Below, one piece after another: positions 1 through 10,291 of a stretch of 64,000 bases of DNA. The first letter of the stretch is position 1. Every line of letters begins with the position of its first letter. The translations under genes were made by a program, and so were the position numbers. Origin of the DNA: Epinephelus fuscoguttatus (taxonomy: Eukaryota; Chordata; Actinopteri; Perciformes; Serranidae); NCBI RefSeq assembly GCF_011397635.1, contig NC_064756.1:32416996-32480995 (forward strand), in the 5' to 3' direction. Below the pieces are notes generated by a model. The model ran no database searches. It was not told the origin of the DNA and was given only the letters and a program-made list of their open reading frames with translations.

Positions 1-1390
1 TTTAATACTTGGTTGCAAATCCTTTACAGTCAATGACTGCCTGAAGTGTTGGACACATAGGCATCATCAGATGCTGGGTTTCTTCCCTGGTGATGCTCTG
101 CCAGCCCTTTACTGCAGCCGTCTGCACTTCCTGCTTGTGTTTTGGGTGTTTTGCCCTCAGTTTTGGCTTCAGCAAGAGAAACGCATGCTCAGTTGGATTC
201 AGGTCAGATGATATGACTTGGCCATTGCAGAACATTCCACTTCTTTGCCTTAAAAATGTCTTTGGTTGCTTTTGCAGTCTGCTTCAGGTCTATGTCCAAC
301 TGCACTGTGAAGCATCGTCCAATGAGTTTTGAAGCACTTAGTTGAATCTGAGCAGATAATGTAGCCCCAAACACTTCAACTTTCATCCTGCTGCTCTTGT
401 AAGCAAGACAAGACTTCACTAGAATAAATACAGAGGGTTCATCACAAGATGCAAACCATTGGTTAGCCTTAAAAATGGAAGGCCAGATTAGAGTTTGTCA
501 AAAACCATCTAAAAAGCCTGTACAGTTGTGGAACAGCATACTATGGACAGATAAAACAAAGATCAACTACCAGAATGATGGGAAGACAAGAGAAGGAAGA
601 AGGGAATTAACTGCTCATGATCCAAAGCATACCACCTCATCAGTGAAGCATGGTGGAGGTATGTCGTTATGTCATGGCCATGTATGGCTGCCAGTGGAAC
701 TGGTTCTCTTGTATTTATTGATGATGTGACTGCTGACAAGAGCAGCAGGATGAAAGCTAAAGTGTTTGGGGCTACATTATCTGCTCAGATTCAACCGAAT
801 GCTTCAAAACTCATTGGACAATGCTTCACAGTGCAGTTGGACATTGACCTGAAGCATACTGCAAAAGCAACCAAAGACATTTTTAAGGCAAAGAAGTGGA
901 ATGTTCTGCAATGGCCAAGTCATATCATCTGACCTGAATCCAACTGAGCATGCATTTCTCTTGCTGAAGCCAAAACTGAGGGCAGAACACCCAAAACACA
1001 AGCAGGAAGTGCAGATGGCTGCAGTAAAGGGCTGGCAGAGCATCACCAGGGAAGAAACCCAGCATCTGATGATGCCTATGTGTCCAACACTTCAGGCAGT
1101 CATTGACTATAAAGGATTTGCAACCAAGTATTAAAACTGACTGTTTAATTGATGGTTATGTTAGTTTGTCCAAATACTTATGAGCCCTTAAGGTTGGGGG
1201 ACTGTGTGAAGAAATGGTTGTCATTCCTACACGATTCATACTACATTTTTGAAAAAAGCCTTAAATGAAAGCTGAGAGTCTGCACTTTAAGCAGGTATTC
1301 ATTGTTTCATTTGAAACCCATTGTGGTGGTGTACAGAGCCAAAATGATGACAACTGTATCATTGTCCAAATAATTATGGACCTGACTATA
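1..1390. mobile_element. Decayed Tc1-like (DD34E) transposon with an inverted duplicate of its 3' half
   Basis: The plus-strand part (about 401-1390) encodes the middle and C-terminal regions of a Tc1-like transposase. Recognisable pieces are WTDKTK (first catalytic Asp), TSSVKHGGG, VQLDIDLKHTAKAT (second Asp) and, one frame over, NPTEHAF (the Glu). Ordinary copies read [12 protein letters not shown] here; a one-base insertion near 920-930 gives WPSHII and a stop. The N-terminal DNA-binding half is missing. The right end, TTATGGACCTGACTATA, matches a Tc1-type terminal repeat and ends at about 1390. Positions 1-400 repeat 736-1135 in inverted orientation, with position x pairing to 1136-x. I counted 12 mismatches and no gaps. 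The left arm probably continues outside the window. The element cannot make a working transposase. Confidence 0.88.
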
Positions 1391-2047
1391 AATTAAAACC
1401 ATGCCTGATTCATAGATTTAAAAAACACTACATTTCCAACAGCTGAGGAGGGGCAGAGGAGTCTGGGTTCTTACAAAATATTTCCTGAGTTTACACAGCT
1501 CCTCCACAAGATGGTTTATTAATATTGAACACGGTTAAATCGACAGTCACCCCTTAAAATATTGTTGAAATTAAAATTATATCATTATGAGTCAATATGC
1601 CTATAGAAAATTACTAGATATATAGAAGACAGTATTATCAACTTGTATGTCAGTAATAAGTGCACGAATAAGTCCTAAAAATCAATATATACTTAAATAA
1701 ATATTAAAAGTGCTATAAAAGATTAGTAATTTAAAAAAATGATAAAAACACACCCACTCAGGAATTATTTGCCTCATACATGTTGATGTTTTTCTTCCAT
1801 GTATCTGCAATTTGTTAGCATGTGAATGGCAATTGTCTATGCCATAAGAAAATATATAAATAAATAGATAACACCAATGATAATGTAGTCTGGGGACACT
1901 CTTTTCTAAAGTGTGTTTAACATACCGGAGAAAACGGCCGGCAACAAAGCAACGCCTCTTGCATTTTTTAAAAGGACACGTCCTCCCGGAAATGTGCACT
2001 CCCCCTTTTCTCGTCCGCAAGGAAACAAACACACAGAGAGCTTGAAA
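1391..2047. other. AT-rich stretch with no recognised gene
   Basis: This lies between the Tc1 remnant and the open frame at 2048. It is mostly AT-rich. From about 1920 to 2045 the composition becomes more GC- and CpG-containing, which could be 5' sequence of the frame that follows. No exon with flanking splice sites was recognised. Confidence 0.5.
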
Positions 2048-2311
2048 ATGGATGCCGAGAGATTTAACTCCGTTTTATCAAATGTGTGCTCAGTCCGCAA
2101 GATTTGGGAAATGAAGGACTTAGAGCAACTTTGTTTAAAACTTTTAACGCTGTCGGACTATGTTTACGAGCACAAGAGTTCAGCCAGCCACCGAAGGACC
2201 GCCCTGCGGATTTACTATTGGTTCTGCAACGCAGGGAGTTTTTTTTACTCTGAAATTGGTTCCGCCCATCTAAACACAAAATCTGGGAGAAAGTCATCAG
2301 TCTTTAGTTAA
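2048..2311 (+). CDS. Unassigned 87-codon open frame, possible small intronless gene or retrocopy
   Basis: I do not recognise this protein. The frame starts MDAERFNSV and ends GRKSSVFS before a TAA. The ATG has A at -3 and G at +4, a good vertebrate initiation context. Within about 75 bases after the stop there are two AATAAA-type signals (near 2353 and 2379). The frame has no obvious signal peptide or membrane segment; its first half could be helical and contains KDLEQLCLKLLTL. The opposite strand is also open over most of the interval, which weakens the case. It sits upstream of the last MTUS-like exon, in what should be an intron of that gene. It could be a chance frame in unrecognised repeat DNA. 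Confidence 0.25.
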   Translation: MDAERFNSVLSNVCSVRKIWEMKDLEQLCLKLLTLSDYVYEHKSSASHRRTALRIYYWFCNAGSFFYSEIGSAHLNTKSGRKSSVFS

Positions 2312-2400
2312 GCAAAGCGTCTAAAGACTGACTTGTGAGTCTAATGATAATGTAATAAAATTATTAAAGTTTTACGAATAAAATGTGAATACTAGCAGAC

Positions 2401-3002
2401 CTCCATCCATCCATTTTTATCTGCTTACCCGGGACGGGGTCATGGAGGCAGCAGGCTAAGCAGAGCACCCCAGATGTCCCTCTCCCCAGCTTTCAAGCAC
2501 CTCCTGGGGGACCCCAAGGTGTTCCCAGGCCAGATGAGATATGTAATCCCTCCAGCATGTTCTGGGTCTGCTCCAGAGCTTCCTACCAGTGGGACGCCCA
2601 GGATCCTGATCAGATACCATATCTGCTTCAACTGACCCCTTTCGACATGAAGGAGCAGCGGCTCTATTCCAACCTCCCTCCAGATGTCTGAGCTCCTCAC
2701 CCCATCTCTAAGGCTGAGCCCAGCCAGGCCATGGAGGAAACTTTCAGCCGCTTGTCTCTCGTTCTTTGGCTCATTACCCAGAGCTCATGACCATAAGTGA
2801 GGGTTGGGACGTTGATGGACCAGTAAATCGAAAGTTTTGCATTCTGGCTCAGCTCCCTCCTCACCATGACGGTCCGGCACAGCGCCCGCATCATTGCAGA
2901 AGCCGCACCAAACCGCCAGTCCATCTCACGTTCCATTTTACCCTCACTCGTGAACAAGACCCTGAGATACTTGACAAGGGTTATACTGTCTGTGCACACT
3001 GA
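2401..3002 (-). mobile_element. 3' fragment of a non-LTR retrotransposon (LINE), RTE/Rex-like
   Basis: Translating the minus strand gives reverse-transcriptase C-terminal sequence of a kind common in fish: VKYLRVLFTSEGKMEREMDW, then GAASAMMRALCRTV, LSIYWSINVPTLTYGHELWV and, further on, EPLLLHVERGQL. It ends with a frame carrying LLSLLPP. The 3' end of the element is at about 2401 and shows a short (GGAT)n-type tail, seen on the plus strand as CCATCCATCCATT; RTE/Rex3-type elements have such tails. The fragment lacks the endonuclease and most of the reverse transcriptase, so it is a dead 5'-truncated copy. The clade assignment is tentative. Confidence 0.82.
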
Positions 3003-3189
3003 GGGGACATTTTCAGGAAAATATAGCAGTGGGCAAGTACTGTTTTATCAAAGCTGGATCTAACTAATCACTGTAACAGACTAAAACTGTCACCTTGCAG
3101 CTGGAAATTCCTGACTTCTGCCTCTGAAAGGAATGCAGCACTAGGACATGGTATTTATGTTTTGATTTCCTGTCTCTTTTCTTTCCCAG

Positions 3190-3397
3190 GCAACTCTCTG
3201 AGGATAATGCCAACCTGCAAGTGAACGTGGAGAAGGAGAGTAACGAGAAGAAGCGTCTGAGTCGCACTAACGAGGAGCTGCTGTGGCGTCTCCAGACGGG
3301 CGAGCTGAGCCCTCGCATGTCCCCCACCTCATCCCCCATCCATCGACACTCTGCTGGACCAGGCTCTCCAGCCCGCCCACACTCGTATCATCAATGA
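3190..3397 (+). CDS. Last coding exon of an MTUS1/MTUS2 (ATIP) family gene
   Basis: The exon follows a polypyrimidine tract and AG at 3188-3189, starts at G3190 in phase, and reads 68 codons to TGA at 3395-3397. It begins [17 protein letters not shown], continues [20 protein letters not shown], and ends in a Ser/Pro-rich tail ([20 protein letters not shown]). A coiled-coil end with the motif NEELLWRLQ followed by a Ser/Pro tail is typical of the C terminus of the MTUS (ATIP/TIP150) proteins, which bind microtubules and end-binding proteins. All upstream exons lie outside the window, so paralogue identity (mtus1 or mtus2) cannot be settled from 68 residues. The gene converges on stoml3. Confidence 0.75.
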
Positions 3398-5770
3398 CAC
3401 TCTCAATGGAAGGTCTTGTATCAAACGCTTTCTTTTATCTGGCATCGGAAGCCCCAATTTGTTTTTATTGTTGAATGTTACTAGGATTTTACACTATGTA
3501 GACATAATTTTTGGGGAAGATGCCGTTTAGCCATGTGGTGCATTTCCTAAGTCAGCCCCGAGGAATTTTAATCTCTGACCTATAGAATTGTATTAATGAT
3601 CAAAAGGGAATTCTCTGGCCTCCTCTTTCTCTATTCCATCTGAACGGCCCACACAACGGACGTGCTGTGATACTGCAGTGAATGAAAGACCTGGTCATTG
3701 TAGACTTCAGAGAGCAGGATCAGAGTAAAGGTGCCTCATTTCCATGTTTTCGCCTCCCATCTGCATCGCCATCTTCTCATCCAGCGCTCAGGACGATGGA
3801 TGTAAGAGACACAGCAAACATCAAAAGTGTATAAAATGAACACAAGAAGCGCCTTTGCCGTCCATTCTCTCCCACCAGCAACGTTTATCAAGGCACAGGC
3901 AATAGTTTGAGTAAAATCACAAAACTACCTACAGTGCGTTACTCTCAAAGTGCGGATTCTTCTTTGGGATATGTTATCCTATTCATGCTGAACTATCATA
4001 CATCAGGAGTGTATGAGTGACTACACATCTAACCTCAATCATCCATTCTACATTCTCCTTGAACAACTAGATACCAGTATTGACCTGAAACGTATGACTA
4101 CAACAACATAACAACTCATAAATCCATTGAACTGCCAACACACTATAACTGTAGTATTAATTCTAATTGTGTAAAAACTGTACATGAATTGCTCTCTTTA
4201 AAGCATGTTCTGTCTTCCAGTAATGACTTTTGTTTTAGGATTACCTACAGTGTGACGATATGGAGCAGAGGGGTGAAGGGGCAACGAAAGTTACCTCTTT
4301 TCCTAATGAAACAGACCAGGATTTTTTTTTTCAAATGAAACCAAGAAATAAATCATCGTGCATTGCAGACGAATCTCACTTTTTTGTGAGATGGTGCCCC
4401 TCACTTTCAGTCGGGTTAAGGAAATATAATGAGTTCCCACAAAAGCGCAGGATCTGTAGAAGCCACCAAAGAGGAAGTCATTAAACACAGCTGTTTTTAT
4501 CAAGTACTGTAGGTGTCATATGTCTGGAGTTAAGTGCTGCAGAATCAGCCATAAATGGTGCAGTCATTGCAGTCAAAATATTCTGACTTGAACACATGTA
4601 AATGCAACATGTTCATTGTGTCTCATTGGTTCTTTTTCTTTCTGTAAGTGTACCTTATCAACACTCTTGCAGCTGACTCGAATGATTCCTTTCTATATTG
4701 CTGATTGTTTTCTGTGTTTTGAAACTCACCACAGAAAACCTGCTGAGTAAATATGATGGGAAATTGTTTTGGCTTCTAAACATTCATTCTCTATTTGTAC
4801 CTCCAGGTTGATGTTTGGCAAAATTCCTGTTGAGATGGAAAAATACAAAATCTGTTGATTTATCTAAACAAGTAGGAAAACTCTGAAAATCTGCAAGCTG
4901 TTACCTCATTTCTCATTGTAGAGAATAATCTCAGGTCTTGAGGAGGATTACGAGTCATCGAAGGGAAGCAACTGCCATAACTTTTTTCTGTATTTATTGT
5001 ACTTTTATTTAAGCTTTTGCTTATGTTTACATAACCATTCAGCTCAACTGTCTGTTTTGCAAGATATCCTTTGTATAAAATGATTTGGATGTACAGAATA
5101 TGTATAAATATTTTAAAGAGCATAGTGCAGTCAGCAAATATATACAAATACATTGAAGAAGTATTGCTTTACTATTATAGTATGATATAATAATCAGCTC
5201 CCCCATACATAAAATGTGGAAATCTGCTTGAACAAGGATTCTGTTGTAGGTGAGGTTGCTTATGTTTAATTTGGTGGGCTTTACTATGTTCTGAAAGGGT
5301 GGAAATTATATTTCTCTCCATCAGGTACTCCAATTGCACTGATTGCCTCTGTGTCCTGTGGACATGACCTTGTACTCATTTACTGAATGTTTGTCCGACA
5401 CCAGAATTAAAGAGGTTTTGTTTACAGTTTACATCCAATGTCGGAGAGGGATGGTGTTTCATGTGGATGTCGGTACTTCTGTTGATTGTTTACAGGACTT
5501 CTGTTGTAAAGATTGTGTTCAGTATTTCAGAAATTCACGCTCTGGATGAGTTTATATGAAAGCATGTCTTTATACGGTTGTCGTGTATTGTTCTTTGTTT
5601 TACATTTCTTGTGCATTTCATTGACTGATTTATTTATTTGTCCTCCTCCAGAACCGCAACTGTAGCTTAGCTGGTTAAAATATTGTGGTTAGTGATGAGA
5701 CACTAATGTCTATACTGTATATGTTGCACTTTGTATTTAAGTATTAAATCACAATAAGAAAATAAGTGTG
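3398..5770 (+). other. Probable 3' UTR of the MTUS-like gene
   Basis: No coding frame or splice structure was found here. An ATTAAA signal at 5743-5748 is followed by GT-rich sequence (GTGTGCAGTTTTGGTGTG), a plausible cleavage site about 2.3 kb after the stop codon. An AATAAA at about 4346 could give a shorter form. Extent is inferred. Confidence 0.4.
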
Positions 5771-5974
5771 CAGTTTTGGTGTGAATATATCATAATATAT
5801 AATAATTATTAATTCTATTTTATATTTTGCCATTCTTAGATAGGACAACTTTCTATAAGAAGTAATAATGCAGAGTGCAGTTCAGCAGTTAACACACTAG
5901 GCCTGTTAGACCATACAGCATCTGAAAAAGATACCTCATAAGCTTGTAACAGTAACTATATGACAAGAATATCA
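5631..5974 (-). other. stoml3: Probable 3' UTR of stoml3
   Basis: Downstream of the TAG, the first good minus-strand polyadenylation signals are overlapping AATAAA hexamers at about 5631-5640 (plus strand TTTATTTATT). If used, the stoml3 transcript would overlap the end of the convergent MTUS-like transcript by roughly 100 bases. Extent is inferred. Confidence 0.35.
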
Positions 5975-8900
5975 CTACTTCCTCATAAAATTCTGCAGTA
6001 GATCTATGGGCAGAGGGAAGATGATGGTAGAGTTCTTCTCTCCTGCGATGGTGTTGAGGGTCTGCAGGTATCGCAGCTGGAGAGCGGAGGGTGACTCAGC
6101 AATGATCAGAGAGGCTTCTTTCAGAGCCCTGGAAGCGTTCATCTCTCCCTCTGCAGAAATTATCTGAAACACAGACAGATTATCATTATTCCTACAAATG
6201 TTCTCTCTCAGCATCTCTTCTTTTTCACGCTTAGAGTGAGTCAAGAAGAAATTAAATTAAATTTCCCATCGCCCTCTTAACCTTCGCTCTGGCCTCCCGG
6301 CTGGCTTCTGCCTCTGCTGCCATGGCTCTCTGCAGCTGCTGAGGCAACTTCACATCTTTGATCTCCACGCGCTCCACCTTAATGCCCCACGGATCGGTGG
6401 CGTCATCCAGAGCTTCCTGCGGGGGAAAATTCAACAACAAATACTCCTGTGACATAAAACCATGGTTAGCTCCACTAATCAGTTATGTTTCAGTAAACAA
6501 CTATTCACCCAACTACTCAGCCATAAGGAGCTTAGCTTTAGCCTTTATTAAAAGTTTGGGTTTGTGATACATTTGTTGTGTGGTCCAAGCTCAGGGCTCT
6601 CATCATAAGCATTTTAGCAGACAGCTGTTTTGTGCAATCCAGCCAACATCTGTGGGCCCACGTGGGTAGTAAATGGGCTGAAAAAATGGGCCCTAAATGG
6701 GATCGGCCACGGGTTCCATAATGGCCTCATGCCACATGCCCACATGGGCGGGTTAACCAGTGGGCCCCACACAAGTTATGCTACAGCTACCTTGGTACCA
6801 AGTGGGTTTGAACCCAAAATGGGCATCTAATCTGGGGCTCACGGGTAAACCCACCAATGTGGATAGCTGGCATTGGGCCATTATGGAACCCACTGACAAT
6901 CCCATATAGGGCCCTATTTTCAGCCTATTTCCTTCCCACATGGGCCCACAAACGTTGGCTGGGAAATAAGCTCTGATAAACAAACGATATCAAACATCAA
7001 ACAGAGTTAAACATGGCTGATGGAAAAAGGACCAATTATAGATATTTCATGTTGATATCGACCAAAATAGAGGTAAAAAGAGAGTGAATGACTGACATTT
7101 ATGAGTTGGTTAGACACATGATGATGATGATGATAATGCTCTTTGTCTGCTGGATGTGTAAAAAGGCAACTATAAGAGTCATCAGTAATAGTTACTATAT
7201 TTAAAATCCTGCTGCCATCCTCTTCTGCTCCCCAGCTCCTCATACACCCCATTAGCACAGAGTTCATCCTCACCTGCATACTGAGTGATATGCCTTCTCT
7301 GTCAGATAGCAGTTCTGCAAGGTTTTTGGTACCGAGTACATTCCTCAGGGTCGTTTGAGCCAGCAGCCGTGTAGATGAGTGTGCATTAGACACATTGGCC
7401 ACAGATGAGATGGGGCAGTGTATGCGGAAGTACACTACACCATCCACAGACACTGTCACTGAGTCTCTGGTTAGGATCTGCAAGGTCAAAAAGATGCAAT
7501 AAAAGGATGCTGCCACTGTTCTGATTACCCAGGAAGATGGCAGTTTTCAGGAGAGATAAAATGATTTGCTATATTTGATGTAAAAAAAAAAAAAAAAAAA
7601 AGCGTACCTCTTGTGGAGGGATGTCAAAGGACACAGTTCTCAGATCGACTTTCACAAAGGTATCAGTGCAGGGCAGAACAAAGAAAAGTCCTGGAAAGAA
7701 ATTTGGACCCTGCTAAACTTCTAAAGATTGCAGATGAAGCCTAATATGATCACAGTAACAACTTTCTAAGCAGACTTTTTCAGCCACAGACATTGTATAC
7801 ACATGTAAGTAACACATTCAGTGACATACCTGGCCCTTTAGGTTTTCTGTCTGTGATCCGGCCAAGTCTAAAAATGACAGCTCGTTCGTACTCCTTCACT
7901 ATCTGGGTGTTAGAAACACAGCCGGTCAAACAGAGAACATAAGAAAGACCAGTACCGTATAATGGTGGTTTCTCTCAGACTATAACCACTGGGTATAACA
8001 TCTGCACATTTCATTCATTTGATTGGCCAACAATGTGTTTTTGCAAGTCGGTTTAAAAAATGTCCTCTCTGAACAGGTGCTGTGGGTCACCCTGCCTTAA
8101 AGGCACTATCAGGCTTTATTTTGTGCCCCCAGTGGCTGTGGTACACAACAATGCATGGGTGATGAATAAACTGAAAACAACACATTCACTAGAAGGGTCT
8201 CTTTTTCTCTACAAACAAAAACTTGCCATCAGAGTAAATGACTAAATAATTCTGGTTCTGTGTGTCAGATGCCATATACAGCCCCCTTTTATAAATAAAA
8301 GAATTATATTTCTGTATACCAAATGTGCTTCACTCAAAAAAGCTTATGAACTTTTTTGGAATTTAAAAAAAGATGATAAAAATGGTGAAATTCCAGAGCA
8401 GTGAATACTGACTGAAGCCCTGGCAAAACACAAAGGTACTGTTAGCTGTATTTCAGAAACAATACTGGTCTAACCCTAACCAGTGGTGTACATTAATAAG
8501 CATATACTCTACCTTAATACACAGAAGAAATGAGACTGGGAAGGTTGGTATTATAAAGAGGAGAGATACGAGGACCAACAGCCAACCGAAACATCCCAGC
8601 CTCCCTGAGTTTTTATCTGTGGAGAAAGTGGAAAAACACTTTACAAGCTTGGAATATGGAGGGGAACAATATTTTGCATAATTTCCATGGCACCTTTGTT
8701 CCACATTTGTCAGCGTGTAAATCCAGACCAAAGACTGTTGTGGTCATTTTGTTCACACAATTAAATAGTAATATGATCCAGTGGGACAGAACAAAGCATG
8801 TGTGCAGTCAAGCAGTGAGATGTGGGGGATCCACACTTCTCATTTGTTCCTAATGATGTAATTAATCTCCAAGGAAAGTCACGTAACTTCACCTCCACCT

Positions 8901-10126
8901 GAGTCACAGGGTGTTGTGTAAAGCTACTCAACTATTGATGTACTATCCTGAAAATGCTGCTCATACACTGACGTAGTTTCTCCTTCAGTTAGAGTGTGAA
9001 TTTAAAAGGAAAACTACATATGATCCAGTCTAAGGGTAGATTTTTAAGTCGGTGTATGGCTGCAACTATTATTTGCATTATCTTTGTTTTGTAAGTGCTG
9101 TATGTGTAATAATGGGGTTTTTATTAGTTGATTAATCACTTATAAAATGTCAAAACTAGTAAAATAAAGTGGAACAGAATTACAGAAAGCCCAATGTGAC
9201 ATCTTTAAATGTGGTAGCTTGTTATGTCTGTACAACAGTTCAAAACCCAAAGATATTGAAAGTACAATGATGACGCAGATCTGCAGATCTTCCTCAGATC
9301 TGACAAGCTGGCAGCAGCAAATTATGCCATTTTTGATTGATAAATGATTTAAGTTTGTTGGTAAATTGATCAAGCTGAAAGGAAGAGCATCCTCGAGTTC
9401 TCAGAAAAAAATACATTAAAAAAAACCCCTATAGAAATACTAATACTAGCAGTAGGACTTGGAATGGTTATGTATTATGTAATAATTGTTAAAAAAAAAA
9501 AAAAAAACTGCCAGCCAATCAGCATAAGGTATCATGAATAATACTATAATTTCATCAGTGTGCTTAAGACATGCATTATTAATACATATAAAATATGTCT
9601 ATTTTTATTTATTTTTTTCAATCAGTGACTTTTTTGTTTCAACCCTTGTTGTTTAATTAGTTTTCTCCTTCTTCCTTTTGCCTTCCCTCCCACAATGTAG
9701 TGCAGCTCCGTAATGTGTAGTAGCCTATTGATGTGTAAAATTCTTGAGATATACAATTATATAAAAAAAACCCAAACATTTTAAGCAAAATTAAAATGCT
9801 TTACAGACAGTTAAACATATGGTAGGTAGTGTTGTGTCAAAGTACTCTATAACATCTGTGGTGACAAGGAGGGAAATGTTTCTGATTAACAGGGGTGCTA
9901 TTAGAGAAACCAAGTCTCTTAAAAACAGCACACTTAGGCCCTCAAACGAAATGTTTTATCCCTGGTAAGTTTACACTAAATAATTCAGACGCTCGGGCAA
10001 GTTGTGAAAAGATAAAAATCCTTCATCTAATGACAAAGAGTGAATTTTTTTTAAAAAAGATCATAAAAGATATTTACCTTCGACATGCTCTGCGTCACTG
10101 ATCTGAAGTTTGCCCTGTGTCACCAT
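5975..10126 (-). CDS. stoml3: Stomatin-like protein 3
   Basis: Seven coding exons on the minus strand: 10126-10078, 8616-8513, 7902-7830, 7690-7608, 7477-7274, 6416-6282 and 6163-5975 (TAG at 5975-5977). All introns are GT-AG and the phases join to give 278 aa; human STOML3 is 291. A hydrophobic hairpin segment follows exon 1 ([19 protein letters not shown], about residues 24-42). The SPFH/PHB domain follows, with [75 protein letters not shown] and [12 protein letters not shown]. The end, [20 protein letters not shown], is typical of STOML3. Family members oligomerise at the inner face of the membrane and tune ion channels; STOML3 modulates mechanosensitive channels in sensory neurons. I chose the ATG at 10126 (G at -3, G at +4); an in-frame ATG at 10156 has a weaker context. 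Introns hold a MITE (about 6637-6965) and an ancient repeat. Confidence 0.93.
6637..6965. mobile_element. MITE-like element with long imperfect terminal inverted repeats
   Basis: The left end reads CCAGCCAACATCTGTGGGCC and the right end is the inverse (GGGCCCACAAACGTTGGCTGG). The arms stay similar inward for about 100 bases or more, through GGGCTGAAAA, GGGCCCTA and TTCCATAATGGCC. The total is about 325 bp with no transposase. It lies in the stoml3 intron between exons 5 and 6. I could not define a target-site duplication, so superfamily is open. Confidence 0.7.
9055..9380 (+). repeat. Diverged copy of an ancient dispersed teleost repeat
   Basis: The segments GGCTGCAACTATTATT, TTAGTTGATTAATCA, TATAAAATGTCA and GTTCAAAACCCAAAGATATT occur in the order and spacing of a very common non-coding fish repeat that I recognise. 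It lies in stoml3 intron 1 and carries no coding sequence. Family name not assigned. Confidence 0.5.
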
Positions 10127-10256
10127 GTCGGCTGTGCTGGCTGTCGTTGAGATCATTAGTGAGTATGTTGTCCGTGTGACGGAGCAAGTGAAGCAGCCCT
10201 GCACTTGTTTACCTATCTGTTTTCCCTGAGGGTGTCCTGTCCCCTTCCCATTAGCT

Positions 10257-10258
<2 letters not shown>

Positions 10259-10289
<31 letters not shown>
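10259..10289. repeat. (CA)n microsatellite
   Basis: About 15 CA units, lying roughly 130 bp upstream of the stoml3 start codon. Minus-strand transcription would read it as a GT repeat in the promoter or 5' UTR. Confidence 0.95.

Positions 10290-10291
<2 letters not shown>

Noticed and set aside
1682-2100. Minus-strand frames opposite the unassigned frame at 2048
   Set aside because: No family match, and they run into AT-rich flank; counted instead as a reason for doubt about the plus-strand frame.
7007-7516. 169-codon minus-strand frame taken as a single protein
   Set aside because: Only 7274-7477 is a real stoml3 exon; the remainder is intron read-through bounded by good splice sites.
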